Source: JAJPXC01 sp964510535
GTDB taxonomy: Bacteria; Bacteroidota; Bacteroidia; Bacteroidales; Muribaculaceae
Direction: 5' to 3'
NCBI GenBank assembly: GCA_964510535.1
Contig: CAZECG010000019.1
Location: 1-47,891, forward strand
DNA: 47,891 nt
How positions within the stretch are numbered: the first letter of the stretch is position 1; each line of letters starts with the position of its first letter. A model generated the notes under the pieces. That model did not search any database. It was not told the origin of the DNA and saw only the letters and a program-made list of their open reading frames with translations. Shown one piece after another: positions 40,606-47,891 of the stretch. The position numbers were made by a program, and so were the translations under genes.

Positions 40606-43600
40606 ATGGCTTTTAGAAAAGATATCAAAGTAAAAACAGGGTTTTCCAAAATTTCAATCGGCCTTGCTTCGCCCGAGGAAATCCTGGAGAAGTCAAGCGG
40701 TGAGGTGTTGAAGCCCGAAACTATCAACTACCGCACCTACAAGCCTGAGCGCGATGGCCTTTTCTGCGAGCGCATCTTCGGTCCTGTCAAGGATTATGAG
40801 TGCCACTGCGGAAAGTACAAGCGCATCCGCTACAAAGGCATCGTGTGCGACCGTTGTGGCGTGGAAGTGACCGAGAAGAAAGTGCGCCGCGAACGCATGG
40901 GGCACATTAAACTTGTTGTTCCCGTAGCTCACATTTGGTACTTCCGTTCTCTCCCTAACAAAATCGGCTACCTGCTCGGCCTTCCGTCAAAGAAGCTCGA
41001 CGCAGTGATTTACTATGAGCGTTATGTGGTTATCCAGCCCGGAATTATGGAGGATGTTCAGCCCCTCGACCTGCTGTCGGAGGAGGAATACTTCGATATC
41101 CTCGACAAGCTCACCAAGGAGAACCAGATGCTCGAGGACAGTGACCCCAACAAATTCATCGCCAAGATGGGTGCGGATGCCATCTATGACCTTCTGCAGC
41201 GTCTTGATCTCGATGATTTGTCATATAAATTACGCGACCAAGCAAACAAAGACGGCTCGCAACAGCGCAAGACCGAGGCTCTCAAACGCCTTCAGGTCGT
41301 CGAGTCGTTCCGCGCGTCGCGCAACCGCAACAAGCCCGAGTGGATGATTCTTCAGGCGGTTCCCGTGATTCCGCCCGATTTGCGTCCCCTTGTGCCGCTC
41401 GACGGAGGACGTTTCGCCACCAGCGACCTTAACGACCTCTATCGCCGCGTCATCATACGCAATAATCGTCTGAAACGACTTATCGAGATTAAGGCTCCCG
41501 AAGTGATTCTCCGCAACGAGAAGCGTATGCTCCAGGAGGCTGTAGACTCTCTGCTCGACAACTCCCGCAAGTCATCGGCCGTGAAGACCGAGGCCAACCG
41601 CCCGCTCAAATCGCTCTCCGACAGCCTTAAGGGCAAGCAGGGTCGTTTCCGCCAGAACCTTCTCGGTAAGCGTGTCGACTATTCAGCTCGCTCGGTTATC
41701 GTCGTAGGCCCTGAATTGAAGATGCATGAGTGCGGTATCCCCAAAAACATGGCTGCCGAGCTTTATAAACCTTTCGTGATTCGCAAACTCATTGAGCGCG
41801 GCATCGTCAAGACTGTCAAGTCAGCCAAGAAGATTGTCGACCGCAAAGAGCCGGTTGTTTGGGATATTCTCGAATATGTGATGAAGGGTCATCCCGTGTT
41901 GCTCAACCGCGCCCCGACACTTCACCGTCTCGGTATCCAGGCTTTCCAGCCAAAGATGATTGAAGGTAAAGCCATCCAGCTCCACCCGCTCGCTTGTACG
42001 GCATTCAACGCCGACTTCGACGGTGACCAGATGGCAGTCCATCTCCCGCTTGGCAACGAGGCCGTCCTTGAAGCCCAGATGCTGATGCTTGGTGCCCACA
42101 ATATCCTCAACCCCGCCAACGGCGCGCCTATCACCGTCCCCTCTCAGGACATGGTGCTTGGTCTCTACTATATCACCAAGCTGCGCAAGGGCGACAAGGG
42201 CGAGGGCTTGAAGTTCTACGGCCCTGAAGAAGCCGAGATTGCCTATAACGAAGGCCGCGTGACTCTCCACGCTCCCGTTTCGGTTATGGTGGACGACATC
42301 GATGCCGACGGCAACCCTATAACCCACCTTGTCGAGAACACATCTGTGGGCCGCGTGCTTGTTAACCGCTATGTGCCTGAAGAAATAGGCTATGTCAACC
42401 AGATTCTGTCAAAGAAATCACTCCGCGACATTATCGGTAAGGTTATCAAGAAGTGCGGTATACCACGTTCTGCCCAGTTCCTTGACGACATCAAGAACCT
42501 CGGTTACTACATGGCGTTCAAAGGCGGCCTGTCGTTTAACCTTGGCGACGTGATTATCCCCGCCGAAAAAGAGGCCATCGTCAACGAAGGCTACGAACAG
42601 GTCGAGGAAGTGATGAACAACTATTCGATGGGATTCATCACCAACAACGAACGTTACAACCAGATTATCGATATATGGACACACGTCAATTCCCGCTTGT
42701 CCGACACGCTGATGAAGCAGATTTCTTCTGACCAGCAGGGATTCAACCCCGTGTTCATGATGCTTGATTCGGGAGCTCGCGGTTCGAAGGACCAGATTCG
42801 TCAGCTCTCAGGTATGCGCGGTCTTATGGCCAAGCCGCAAAAGAGCGGAGCCGAGGGCGGTCAGATTATCGAGAACCCGATTTTGGCCAACTTCAAGGAA
42901 GGTCTGTCAGTGCTGGAATACTTCATCTCCACCCACGGTGCCCGCAAGGGTCTTGCCGACACCGCCTTGAAGACTGCCGACGCGGGTTATCTTACACGCC
43001 GTCTTGTCGACGTGGCACACGATGTAATCATCCATGAAGATGACTGCGGAACCCTCCGCGGACTCGTCTGCACCGAAATCAAGAACAACGACGAGGTTGT
43101 CGCTTCGCTCGGCGAACGCATACTTGGCCGTGTCTCGGTTCACGACGTGGTCGACCCCATCTCGGGCGAGCTGATTGTGGCAGCTGGCGACGAAATCAAC
43201 GAAGCCGCCGCCGACCGCATCAATGCTTCACCCATCGAGTCGGTCGAGATTCGTTCAGTGCTCACCTGCGAGTCGAAAAAAGGCGTGTGTGCCAAGTGCT
43301 ATGGCCGTAACCTCGCCAACAACCGCATGGTTCAGAAGGGTGAGGCTGTCGGTGTCATCGCCGCACAATCAATCGGTGAGCCGGGTACTCAGCTTACACT
43401 GCGTACATTCCACGTCGGTGGTGTCGCATCAAATATCGCAGCGGTGTCGTCGGTGACCTCTCGTTACGACGGTATTGTCGAAATCGAAGAGCTCCGCACC
43501 GTTACTACCGATGAGGTGGATGCCAATGGCAAGCCGGTCGATGTGGTGATTGGTCGTCTCGCCGAGATGCGCATCATCGAGCCAAAGACAAAGATGATGC

Positions 43601-44895
43601 TCACCAACGCCAACATCCCCTACGGCTCGAAACTCTATTTCAAGAATGGCGACACTGTCAAGAAAGGCGATGTAATCTGCGAATGGGACCCCTTCAACGC
43701 TGTCATCGTCAGCGAGGTCGGCGGTCGCGTGAAATTCGAGAATGTTATCGAAAACGTCACCTATCGCGTCGATAGCGACGAGCAGACAGGTCTACGCGAG
43801 AAGATTATTATCGAGTCAAAAGACCGTACAAAAGTTCCCGAAGCCAACATCGTCGATGCTAACGGTCAAGTCATCAAGACCTATGCCCTTCCTGTCGGCG
43901 CACACTTGATGGTCGACGAGGACGCTGAGGTGAAACCCGGCGAGATTTTTGTCAAGATTCCCCGCGCCACGGGTAATGCCGGTGACATCACTGGTGGTCT
44001 GCCTCGTGTCACCGAGCTGTTCGAGGCGCGCAATCCATCCAATCCCGCCATCGTTTCTGAAATTGACGGCGAGGTTCGGTTCGGTAAGGTTAAACGCGGC
44101 AACCGCGAGATTTCGGTTACTTCTCGCCTTGGTGAAGTCAAGAAATACCTCGTGCCGCTGTCAAAACAGATTCTTGTTCAGGAAAACGACTATGTGCGTG
44201 CCGGAACTCCTCTGTCAGATGGCGCGATTACCCCGGCCGATATCCTCAATATCATGGGTCCGACAGCCGTTCAGGACTATATCGTCAACGAAGTACAAGA
44301 TGTCTACCGTATGCAGGGCGTGAAAATCAACGACAAGCACTTTGAAGTGATTGTGCGCCAGATGATGCGTAAGGTCAACATCCTTGATCCGGGCGACACC
44401 TGCTTCCTTGAGCAGCAAGTCGTTGACAAACGCGACTTCATGGATGAGAACGACCGCATATGGGGTAAGAAAGTGGTGACCGATGCCGGCGACTCTGAAA
44501 ACGTCAAAGCCGGTCAAATTATCACCGCACGCCGCCTGCGCGACGAGAACTCCGCTCTGAAACGCCGTGACTTGCGCCTGATAGCGGTGCGCGACGCAGT
44601 CCCCGCTACCTCCGAGCAGATACTCCAGGGTATCACACGCGCCGCATTGCAGACATCGAGCTTCATGTCGGCGGCTTCTTTCCAGGAAACCACCAAAGTG
44701 CTCAACGAAGCCGCTATCAATGGCAAGGTCGACACACTCGAGGGCATGAAAGAAAATGTCATCTGTGGTCATCTTATCCCCGCAGGTACCGGACTCCGCG
44801 AATATGATCGTCTCGTTGTCGTAGGCAAAGATGACATCGATACAGTCTTCACCGGCAAAGATGATGCCGTTGAAGTCACCAACATCGAAGAGTAA
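40606..44895 (+). CDS. rpoC: RNA polymerase subunit beta'
   Basis: 1429 residues. N-terminal zinc ribbon starting at Cys66 (CHCGKYKRIRYKGIVCDRCG). Catalytic NADFDGDQM at about 468-476 with three Asp holding Mg. Second zinc site around TCESKKGVCAKCYGRN, then GEAVGVIAAQSIGEPGTQLT (trigger-loop region). C-terminal part resembles other Bacteroidetes beta' subunits. Intact. Confidence 0.99.
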   Translation: MAFRKDIKVKTGFSKISIGLASPEEILEKSSGEVLKPETINYRTYKPERDGLFCERIFGPVKDYECHCGKYKRIRYKGIVCDRCGVEVTEKKVRRERMGHIKLVVPVAHIWYFRSLPNKIGYLLGLPSKKLDAVIYYERYVVIQPGIMEDVQPLDLLSEEEYFDILDKLTKENQMLEDSDPNKFIAKMGADAIYDLLQRLDLDDLSYKLRDQANKDGSQQRKTEALKRLQVVESFRASRNRNKPEWMILQAVPVIPPDLRPLVPLDGGRFATSDLNDLYRRVIIRNNRLKRLIEIKAPEVILRNEKRMLQEAVDSLLDNSRKSSAVKTEANRPLKSLSDSLKGKQGRFRQNLLGKRVDYSARSVIVVGPELKMHECGIPKNMAAELYKPFVIRKLIERGIVKTVKSAKKIVDRKEPVVWDILEYVMKGHPVLLNRAPTLHRLGIQAFQPKMIEGKAIQLHPLACTAFNADFDGDQMAVHLPLGNEAVLEAQMLMLGAHNILNPANGAPITVPSQDMVLGLYYITKLRKGDKGEGLKFYGPEEAEIAYNEGRVTLHAPVSVMVDDIDADGNPITHLVENTSVGRVLVNRYVPEEIGYVNQILSKKSLRDIIGKVIKKCGIPRSAQFLDDIKNLGYYMAFKGGLSFNLGDVIIPAEKEAIVNEGYEQVEEVMNNYSMGFITNNERYNQIIDIWTHVNSRLSDTLMKQISSDQQGFNPVFMMLDSGARGSKDQIRQLSGMRGLMAKPQKSGAEGGQIIENPILANFKEGLSVLEYFISTHGARKGLADTALKTADAGYLTRRLVDVAHDVIIHEDDCGTLRGLVCTEIKNNDEVVASLGERILGRVSVHDVVDPISGELIVAAGDEINEAAADRINASPIESVEIRSVLTCESKKGVCAKCYGRNLANNRMVQKGEAVGVIAAQSIGEPGTQLTLRTFHVGGVASNIAAVSSVTSRYDGIVEIEELRTVTTDEVDANGKPVDVVIGRLAEMRIIEPKTKMMLTNANIPYGSKLYFKNGDTVKKGDVICEWDPFNAVIVSEVGGRVKFENVIENVTYRVDSDEQTGLREKIIIESKDRTKVPEANIVDANGQVIKTYALPVGAHLMVDEDAEVKPGEIFVKIPRATGNAGDITGGLPRVTELFEARNPSNPAIVSEIDGEVRFGKVKRGNREISVTSRLGEVKKYLVPLSKQILVQENDYVRAGTPLSDGAITPADILNIMGPTAVQDYIVNEVQDVYRMQGVKINDKHFEVIVRQMMRKVNILDPGDTCFLEQQVVDKRDFMDENDRIWGKKVVTDAGDSENVKAGQIITARRLRDENSALKRRDLRLIAVRDAVPATSEQILQGITRAALQTSSFMSAASFQETTKVLNEAAINGKVDTLEGMKENVICGHLIPAGTGLREYDRLVVVGKDDIDTVFTGKDDAVEVTNIEE

Positions 44896-44925
44896 AACAG
44901 GAAATTCCTATCATTGATAAAGCAG

Positions 44926-44960
44926 GAGGGCAGTCCCGGGTTGGGGATTGCCCTCTTGCC
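44926..44960 (+). terminator. Probable terminator of the rpoBC operon
   Basis: GAGGGCAGTCCC (44926-44937) pairs with GGGATTGCCCTC (44944-44955), 12 bp with one wobble and a 6-base loop. The downstream TTGCCGTTTC is only moderately T-rich. Confidence 0.7.
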
Positions 44961-45057
44961 GTTTCACCAGAGGAGCCGGGCTGTCCGAATATGGCCTATA
45001 TGTTGGAAATTGTCAATAAAATGGCATCAAGATATGCGCCCAATGGAAAATAAGCGT

Positions 45058-45065
45058 TAAATTTG
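45058..45065 (+). promoter_or_regulatory. -7 promoter element for the YitT-family gene
   Basis: A perfect TAAATTTG, 25 bases before the ATG. Confidence 0.6.
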
Positions 45066-45090
45066 GGGGATAAAAACTAAAATACTACCC

Positions 45091-46071
45091 ATGGGTTTTT
45101 CAAGTCGCAAATTGTGGTTGACATCCAAAGACTACTTCATGATAGTCTTCGGCATAACTATATACGCATTTGGTTTCAGCGCGTTCATCCTTCCCGAAAA
45201 AGTCGTTATCGGCGGTGCGGCCGGTCTGAGCTCGCTCGTCTACTTCATCTTCGGCGTGCCTGTCGGTATCACCAATTACGCCATCAACATAACCCTGCTT
45301 GCCATAGCCTACCGCATAGTCGGACGCACGTTTATCGTGCGCACGGTGTTCGGAGCAACGGTTATTTCGCTTGCGATTGGTCTGTTCCAGCCGTTGTTCC
45401 CCGAACCGTTGATAGCCGGCCAGCCGTTTATGAATGTGCTGATTGGCGGAATGTGTTGCGGCGTGGGCATCGGTTTGGCGTTTGTTCATAACGGCTCTAC
45501 GGGTGGCACCGATATTGTCGCCGCTATGGTCTCAAAGCGAAGCAATGTCACCGTGGGGCGTATGATGATGTATATCGACTTTGTCATCATATCGTCGTCA
45601 TATTTCATATTCCACGAAATTGACAAAATAGTGTTTGGATTCGTGGTGCTCTTCCTCGGCGCATGGGTGGCCGACCAGGTAATCAACACCACTCGTCAAG
45701 CGTGCCAATTCACTATCTTCTCGCGAAAATGGCAAGAGATAGCGACCGCAATTAACAACGAGGCGCACCGCGGCTGCACCGTCCTCAGCGGTATGGGGTG
45801 GTATAGCAAGCAAGATGTCAAGGTCCTGCTTGTCATGTGTCGCAAGATTGAATCGGTGACAGTGTTCCGCATCATCAAGTCAATCGACAAAAACGCGTTC
45901 GTGACACAAGCCAATGTCAACGGCGTCTATGGAGAGGGATTTGACGAATACAAGATGAAGATGAAATCAGTCAGCCAGCCGCAAACGTCGCATCGAGAGG
46001 ACAGTTCCAAGACAACGATGTCACCCGCAGGCTTCTCCAACCCGTCAGGTCACCCTCAAAGTTTGACATGA
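45091..46071 (+). CDS. YitT family (DUF161/DUF2179) membrane protein
   Basis: A 326-residue protein with five or six hydrophobic helices (about 15-200), including FILPEKVVIGGAAGLSSLVY and VHNGSTGGTDIVAAM, typical of YitT. A cytoplasmic C-terminal DUF2179 domain follows (about 210-288: QFTIFSRKWQEIATAINNEA). A polar Ser/Pro/Thr-rich tail of about 35 residues ends the protein. The function of the family is not settled; transport has been proposed. Its TGA overlaps the ATG of the next gene (ATGA), suggesting coupling to an outer-membrane protein. Confidence 0.9.
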   Translation: MGFSSRKLWLTSKDYFMIVFGITIYAFGFSAFILPEKVVIGGAAGLSSLVYFIFGVPVGITNYAINITLLAIAYRIVGRTFIVRTVFGATVISLAIGLFQPLFPEPLIAGQPFMNVLIGGMCCGVGIGLAFVHNGSTGGTDIVAAMVSKRSNVTVGRMMMYIDFVIISSSYFIFHEIDKIVFGFVVLFLGAWVADQVINTTRQACQFTIFSRKWQEIATAINNEAHRGCTVLSGMGWYSKQDVKVLLVMCRKIESVTVFRIIKSIDKNAFVTQANVNGVYGEGFDEYKMKMKSVSQPQTSHREDSSKTTMSPAGFSNPSGHPQSLT

Positions 46072-46829
46072 TTATGACCGTAAGGACTTTACTCCCATTA
46101 TTGGCGTTGTCGCTTTCGGTATTCGTCTCCCGTGCCGACAAACCGTTTTTCTCCACCGAGCGACCCGCTTCCATGGTTGAAGTCGGTGTGCACGCCATAG
46201 TCGGTGCGACCGCCGTTACCGAAAACTACTCCTCGCAGATTCCCGGTGTGGAAAAAGCCGACTCCCATCCCGGGCTTGGCCTTGGTGTCGGTGCGAGAGT
46301 GTCGTTTGTGCTGCGCGACTATATCGCTTTGACTACCGGCCTCGATATGCTTTGGAGCCATAACAAATGCACCATGACGACTGTCGGCGACGGCACACCG
46401 AATGTCAACAACATATACCTCTCCAACAATTATCTTTATGCGCGAGCACCCGTGCTGATGTCGTTCCGGCTCAATCTCGCCGACCAGGCGCAGTGGATTA
46501 TCGATGCGGGTGTCTACTTCGCCACCGGCTTATCCGGCCGTCAGAAAGCCGATGTTTACACTACCGGGGTCAACGACCTCGGGCAGCTTGTGACCCGGCG
46601 TTACCGCGAGTCATGGGACTATTTCCGCAACGATGCCGGGCTTATCCACACGGCCCATTCATTTGACTTCGGCCTGCAACTCGGCACAAGCTTCTGCTTT
46701 CGCGGACACTATACCGCCGGCGTGACATTCTCCTATGGCCTCAAAGATGCCGCCAAGCCGCTTGGCCCGCTCGATAAGGTGTCGATGCACAACATCGACT
46801 GGCTTGGCTATATCGGCTACCGATTCTGA
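46068..46829 (+). CDS. Outer-membrane beta-barrel protein
   Basis: 253 residues. The N-terminal signal peptide is MIMTVRTLLPLLALSLSVFV then SRA. The rest is alternating strands with Gly-aromatic patterns (GLGLGVGARVSFVLRDYIAL, GVYFATGLSG) and ends at WLGYIGYRF, with a C-terminal Phe as in barrels inserted by BAM. It resembles the small PorT/OmpW-like barrels of Bacteroidetes. Start chosen for the ATGA overlap with YitT; a second Met two codons on is also possible. Substrate unknown. Confidence 0.8.
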   Translation: MIMTVRTLLPLLALSLSVFVSRADKPFFSTERPASMVEVGVHAIVGATAVTENYSSQIPGVEKADSHPGLGLGVGARVSFVLRDYIALTTGLDMLWSHNKCTMTTVGDGTPNVNNIYLSNNYLYARAPVLMSFRLNLADQAQWIIDAGVYFATGLSGRQKADVYTTGVNDLGQLVTRRYRESWDYFRNDAGLIHTAHSFDFGLQLGTSFCFRGHYTAGVTFSYGLKDAAKPLGPLDKVSMHNIDWLGYIGYRF

Positions 46830-46865
46830 AATCAAAACTAACTCTTTTATTTATTTTGAACCGAT

Positions 46866-47609
46866 ATGAAAACAATCCGATTATTACTCCTCTCTTGCAT
46901 TGCGGGAATAAGCCTGAACTCCTCGGCTCAGTTGCTCGATGCGGCTATACCTGAAAACCCGTTTGGCCTTGGTGTCAGAGTGGGTGTCAACACCTCCAAC
47001 ATCTCCAATAACTATGCCGACGCTATCGACGGCTACGACTGGACGAATACATCTTGGAAAACCGGTTTTACTGCCGGTGTAGTCGCTGATATCAAATTGC
47101 GCAACTATATCGCCATACAGCCCGGATTCTTCTTCCAATCGCGTAACATGGACTACCGCAACATGGTGACCGAGAGAGTGGATGAGGGTGTCACCTCGAT
47201 GACATCGCAAGACGGGCATGTGCGTAGCTACAATTTCAATATCCCTATCATGGCGTCGTTGCGACTTGGACTGTCATCCATACTCCAGGCTCGAGCCGAG
47301 TTCGGCCCTTATTTCGCGTTCGGACTTGGCGGAAACAACAAATGCACTTCGATGTCGGTCGGTATCAACGGAGAGCTTGGCACTCCCGAAACCACCAAAG
47401 TTGATATTTATGGCGACAAAGGCTATATGCGCGGGTTCGACTGGGGTTTCAAGATGGGTGTCGGTTTTGTGTTCGCTAAGAGCTACTATTTAGGTATTCA
47501 CTATATGGCTGGATGCCGCAACGTCTACAAACAGCCCGAAAACGTGCGCCACGACCTCAAAGGCCATAACAAGGCTTGGGACGTGACCTTCGGCTACACT
47601 ATTTTCTGA
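46866..47609 (+). CDS. Outer-membrane beta-barrel protein (PorT-like)
   Basis: 247 residues. Signal peptide MKTIRLLLLSCIAGISLNSS then AQ. Mature part begins near FGLGVRVGVNTSNIS, an outer membrane protein beta-barrel domain signature, with repeated strand pairs (NYIAIQPGFFFQSR, LQARAEFGPYFAFGLGG) and C-terminal VTFGYTIF. The same fold and size class as the preceding gene, 36 bases away, so a tandem pair that may be an old duplication. Function unknown. Confidence 0.82.
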   Translation: MKTIRLLLLSCIAGISLNSSAQLLDAAIPENPFGLGVRVGVNTSNISNNYADAIDGYDWTNTSWKTGFTAGVVADIKLRNYIAIQPGFFFQSRNMDYRNMVTERVDEGVTSMTSQDGHVRSYNFNIPIMASLRLGLSSILQARAEFGPYFAFGLGGNNKCTSMSVGINGELGTPETTKVDIYGDKGYMRGFDWGFKMGVGFVFAKSYYLGIHYMAGCRNVYKQPENVRHDLKGHNKAWDVTFGYTIF

Positions 47610-47625
47610 TAAAACGCGCTTTCAA

Positions 47626-47657
47626 TTTGTGCGATTGACCGAAACTTCTTATCTTTG
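47626..47657 (+). promoter_or_regulatory. Promoter of tRNA-Pro
   Basis: TTTG at 47626-47629, 20-base spacer, perfect TATCTTTG at 47650-47657, ten bases before the tRNA. Confidence 0.8.
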
Positions 47658-47667
47658 CACTCGTATT

Positions 47668-47742
47668 CGGGGCGTAGCGCAGTCCGGTTAGCGCACCTGC
47701 TTTGGGAGCAGGGGGTCGAAGGTTCGAATCCTTTCACCCCGA
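47668..47742 (+). tRNA. tRNA-Pro (anticodon TGG)
   Basis: A 75-base cloverleaf with anticodon loop TTTGGGA between CCTGC and GCAGG and T-loop TTCGAAT. The acceptor CGGGGCG faces CACCCCG, leaving a C6-A67 mismatch. Discriminator A, no encoded CCA. Confidence 0.95.
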
Positions 47743-47743
47743 C

Positions 47744-47794
47744 AAGCAGGCTACCTTTAATAATCACGATATTAGAGGTAGCTTGCTTTTTTTT
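47744..47794 (+). terminator. Terminator after tRNA-Pro
   Basis: AAGCAGGCTACCT (47744-47756) pairs, with one wobble, with AGGTAGCTTGCTT (47776-47788), followed by six more Ts. Confidence 0.92.
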
Positions 47795-47879
47795 GGGGGG
47801 GGAGGCTGCAGTCGAACCCGCGATTCGACGTTTTTTCGGGGGGCATAGTAATAAACCTGTGTTTGTAAAATGAAAATCT

Positions 47880-47887
47880 TACCTTTG
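47880..47887 (+). promoter_or_regulatory. -7 element pointing out of the right edge
   Basis: TACCTTTG matches TAnnTTTG. The gene it would serve lies beyond the window. Confidence 0.5.
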
Positions 47888-47891
47888 TAGA

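Noticed and set aside
47655..47873. 72-codon ORF over tRNA-Pro
   Set aside because: It reads through the tRNA and its terminator, so it is not a gene.

Overview
The window is chromosomal DNA from a member of the Bacteroidales. I infer a gut or Muribaculaceae-like genome from protein style, but the family-level call is not proven. The main evidence is the promoters: many genes are preceded by the Bacteroidetes -7 element TAnnTTTG, often with a TTG or TTTG -33 element 19-20 bp upstream, and most starts lack a Shine-Dalgarno sequence. Other supporting signs are the GH57/GT4/debranching glycogen locus, secreted proteins with C-terminal sorting-like tails, and the rpsU-xer-hpf block beside the tRNA-tuf-rpoBC locus.

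Left part (1-14,400), all on the minus strand. Reading down the page, these are mnmE (its last codons cut by the window edge), an exported NUC1-type nuclease whose stop overlaps the mnmE start, ferritin with its own promoter, and a three-gene glycogen cluster (debranching enzyme, GT4 synthase-like enzyme, GH57 protein). A GT4 glycosyltransferase and a Wzx-like flippase follow, then ruvB, an exported EEP-family phosphoesterase, a deaminase with a predicted signal peptide, and mannose-1-phosphate guanylyltransferase.

Middle part (14,500-24,900), plus strand. It holds a secreted TPR protein, a secreted EndA-like nuclease, a lipoprotein glutaminyl cyclase/M28 enzyme, SufE, a POT-family peptide transporter, a secreted phosphodiester glycosidase, a formate/nitrite transporter and class II fructose-bisphosphate aldolase. 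Several genes have their own promoters and terminators.

24,900-27,330, plus strand, is the odd part. It is a compact array of small cassettes in one orientation. Two clear members encode short proteins resembling the N-terminus of Bacteroidales phage tail tape-measure proteins. Four encode 54-68 residue proteins with one N-terminal membrane segment; three of these have arginine-rich tails. Cassettes are separated by strong hairpin terminators, share a near-identical promoter block, and contain three copies of a C-terminal coding motif (NRQ-x-TITFG-stop). Some units are broken. This is the best candidate for something undescribed. It may be either a decaying prophage remnant or a retained family of small two-gene modules.

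27,400-31,450, minus strand, holds hpf (with an exceptional perfect Shine-Dalgarno), a Xer-type tyrosine recombinase, rpsU, a gamma-carbonic-anhydrase-like protein and an aminopeptidase P. From 31,740 the plus-strand information-processing supercluster runs tRNA-Thr, tRNA-Tyr, tRNA-Gly, tRNA-Thr, tuf, tRNA-Trp, secE, nusG, rplK, rplA, rplJ, rplL, rpoB, rpoC. This is essentially the E. coli thrU-tyrU-glyT-thrT-tufB / secE-nusG / rplKAJL-rpoBC order. After rpoC come a YitT-family membrane protein, two outer-membrane beta-barrel proteins, tRNA-Pro with a strong terminator, and a promoter pointing out of the right edge.
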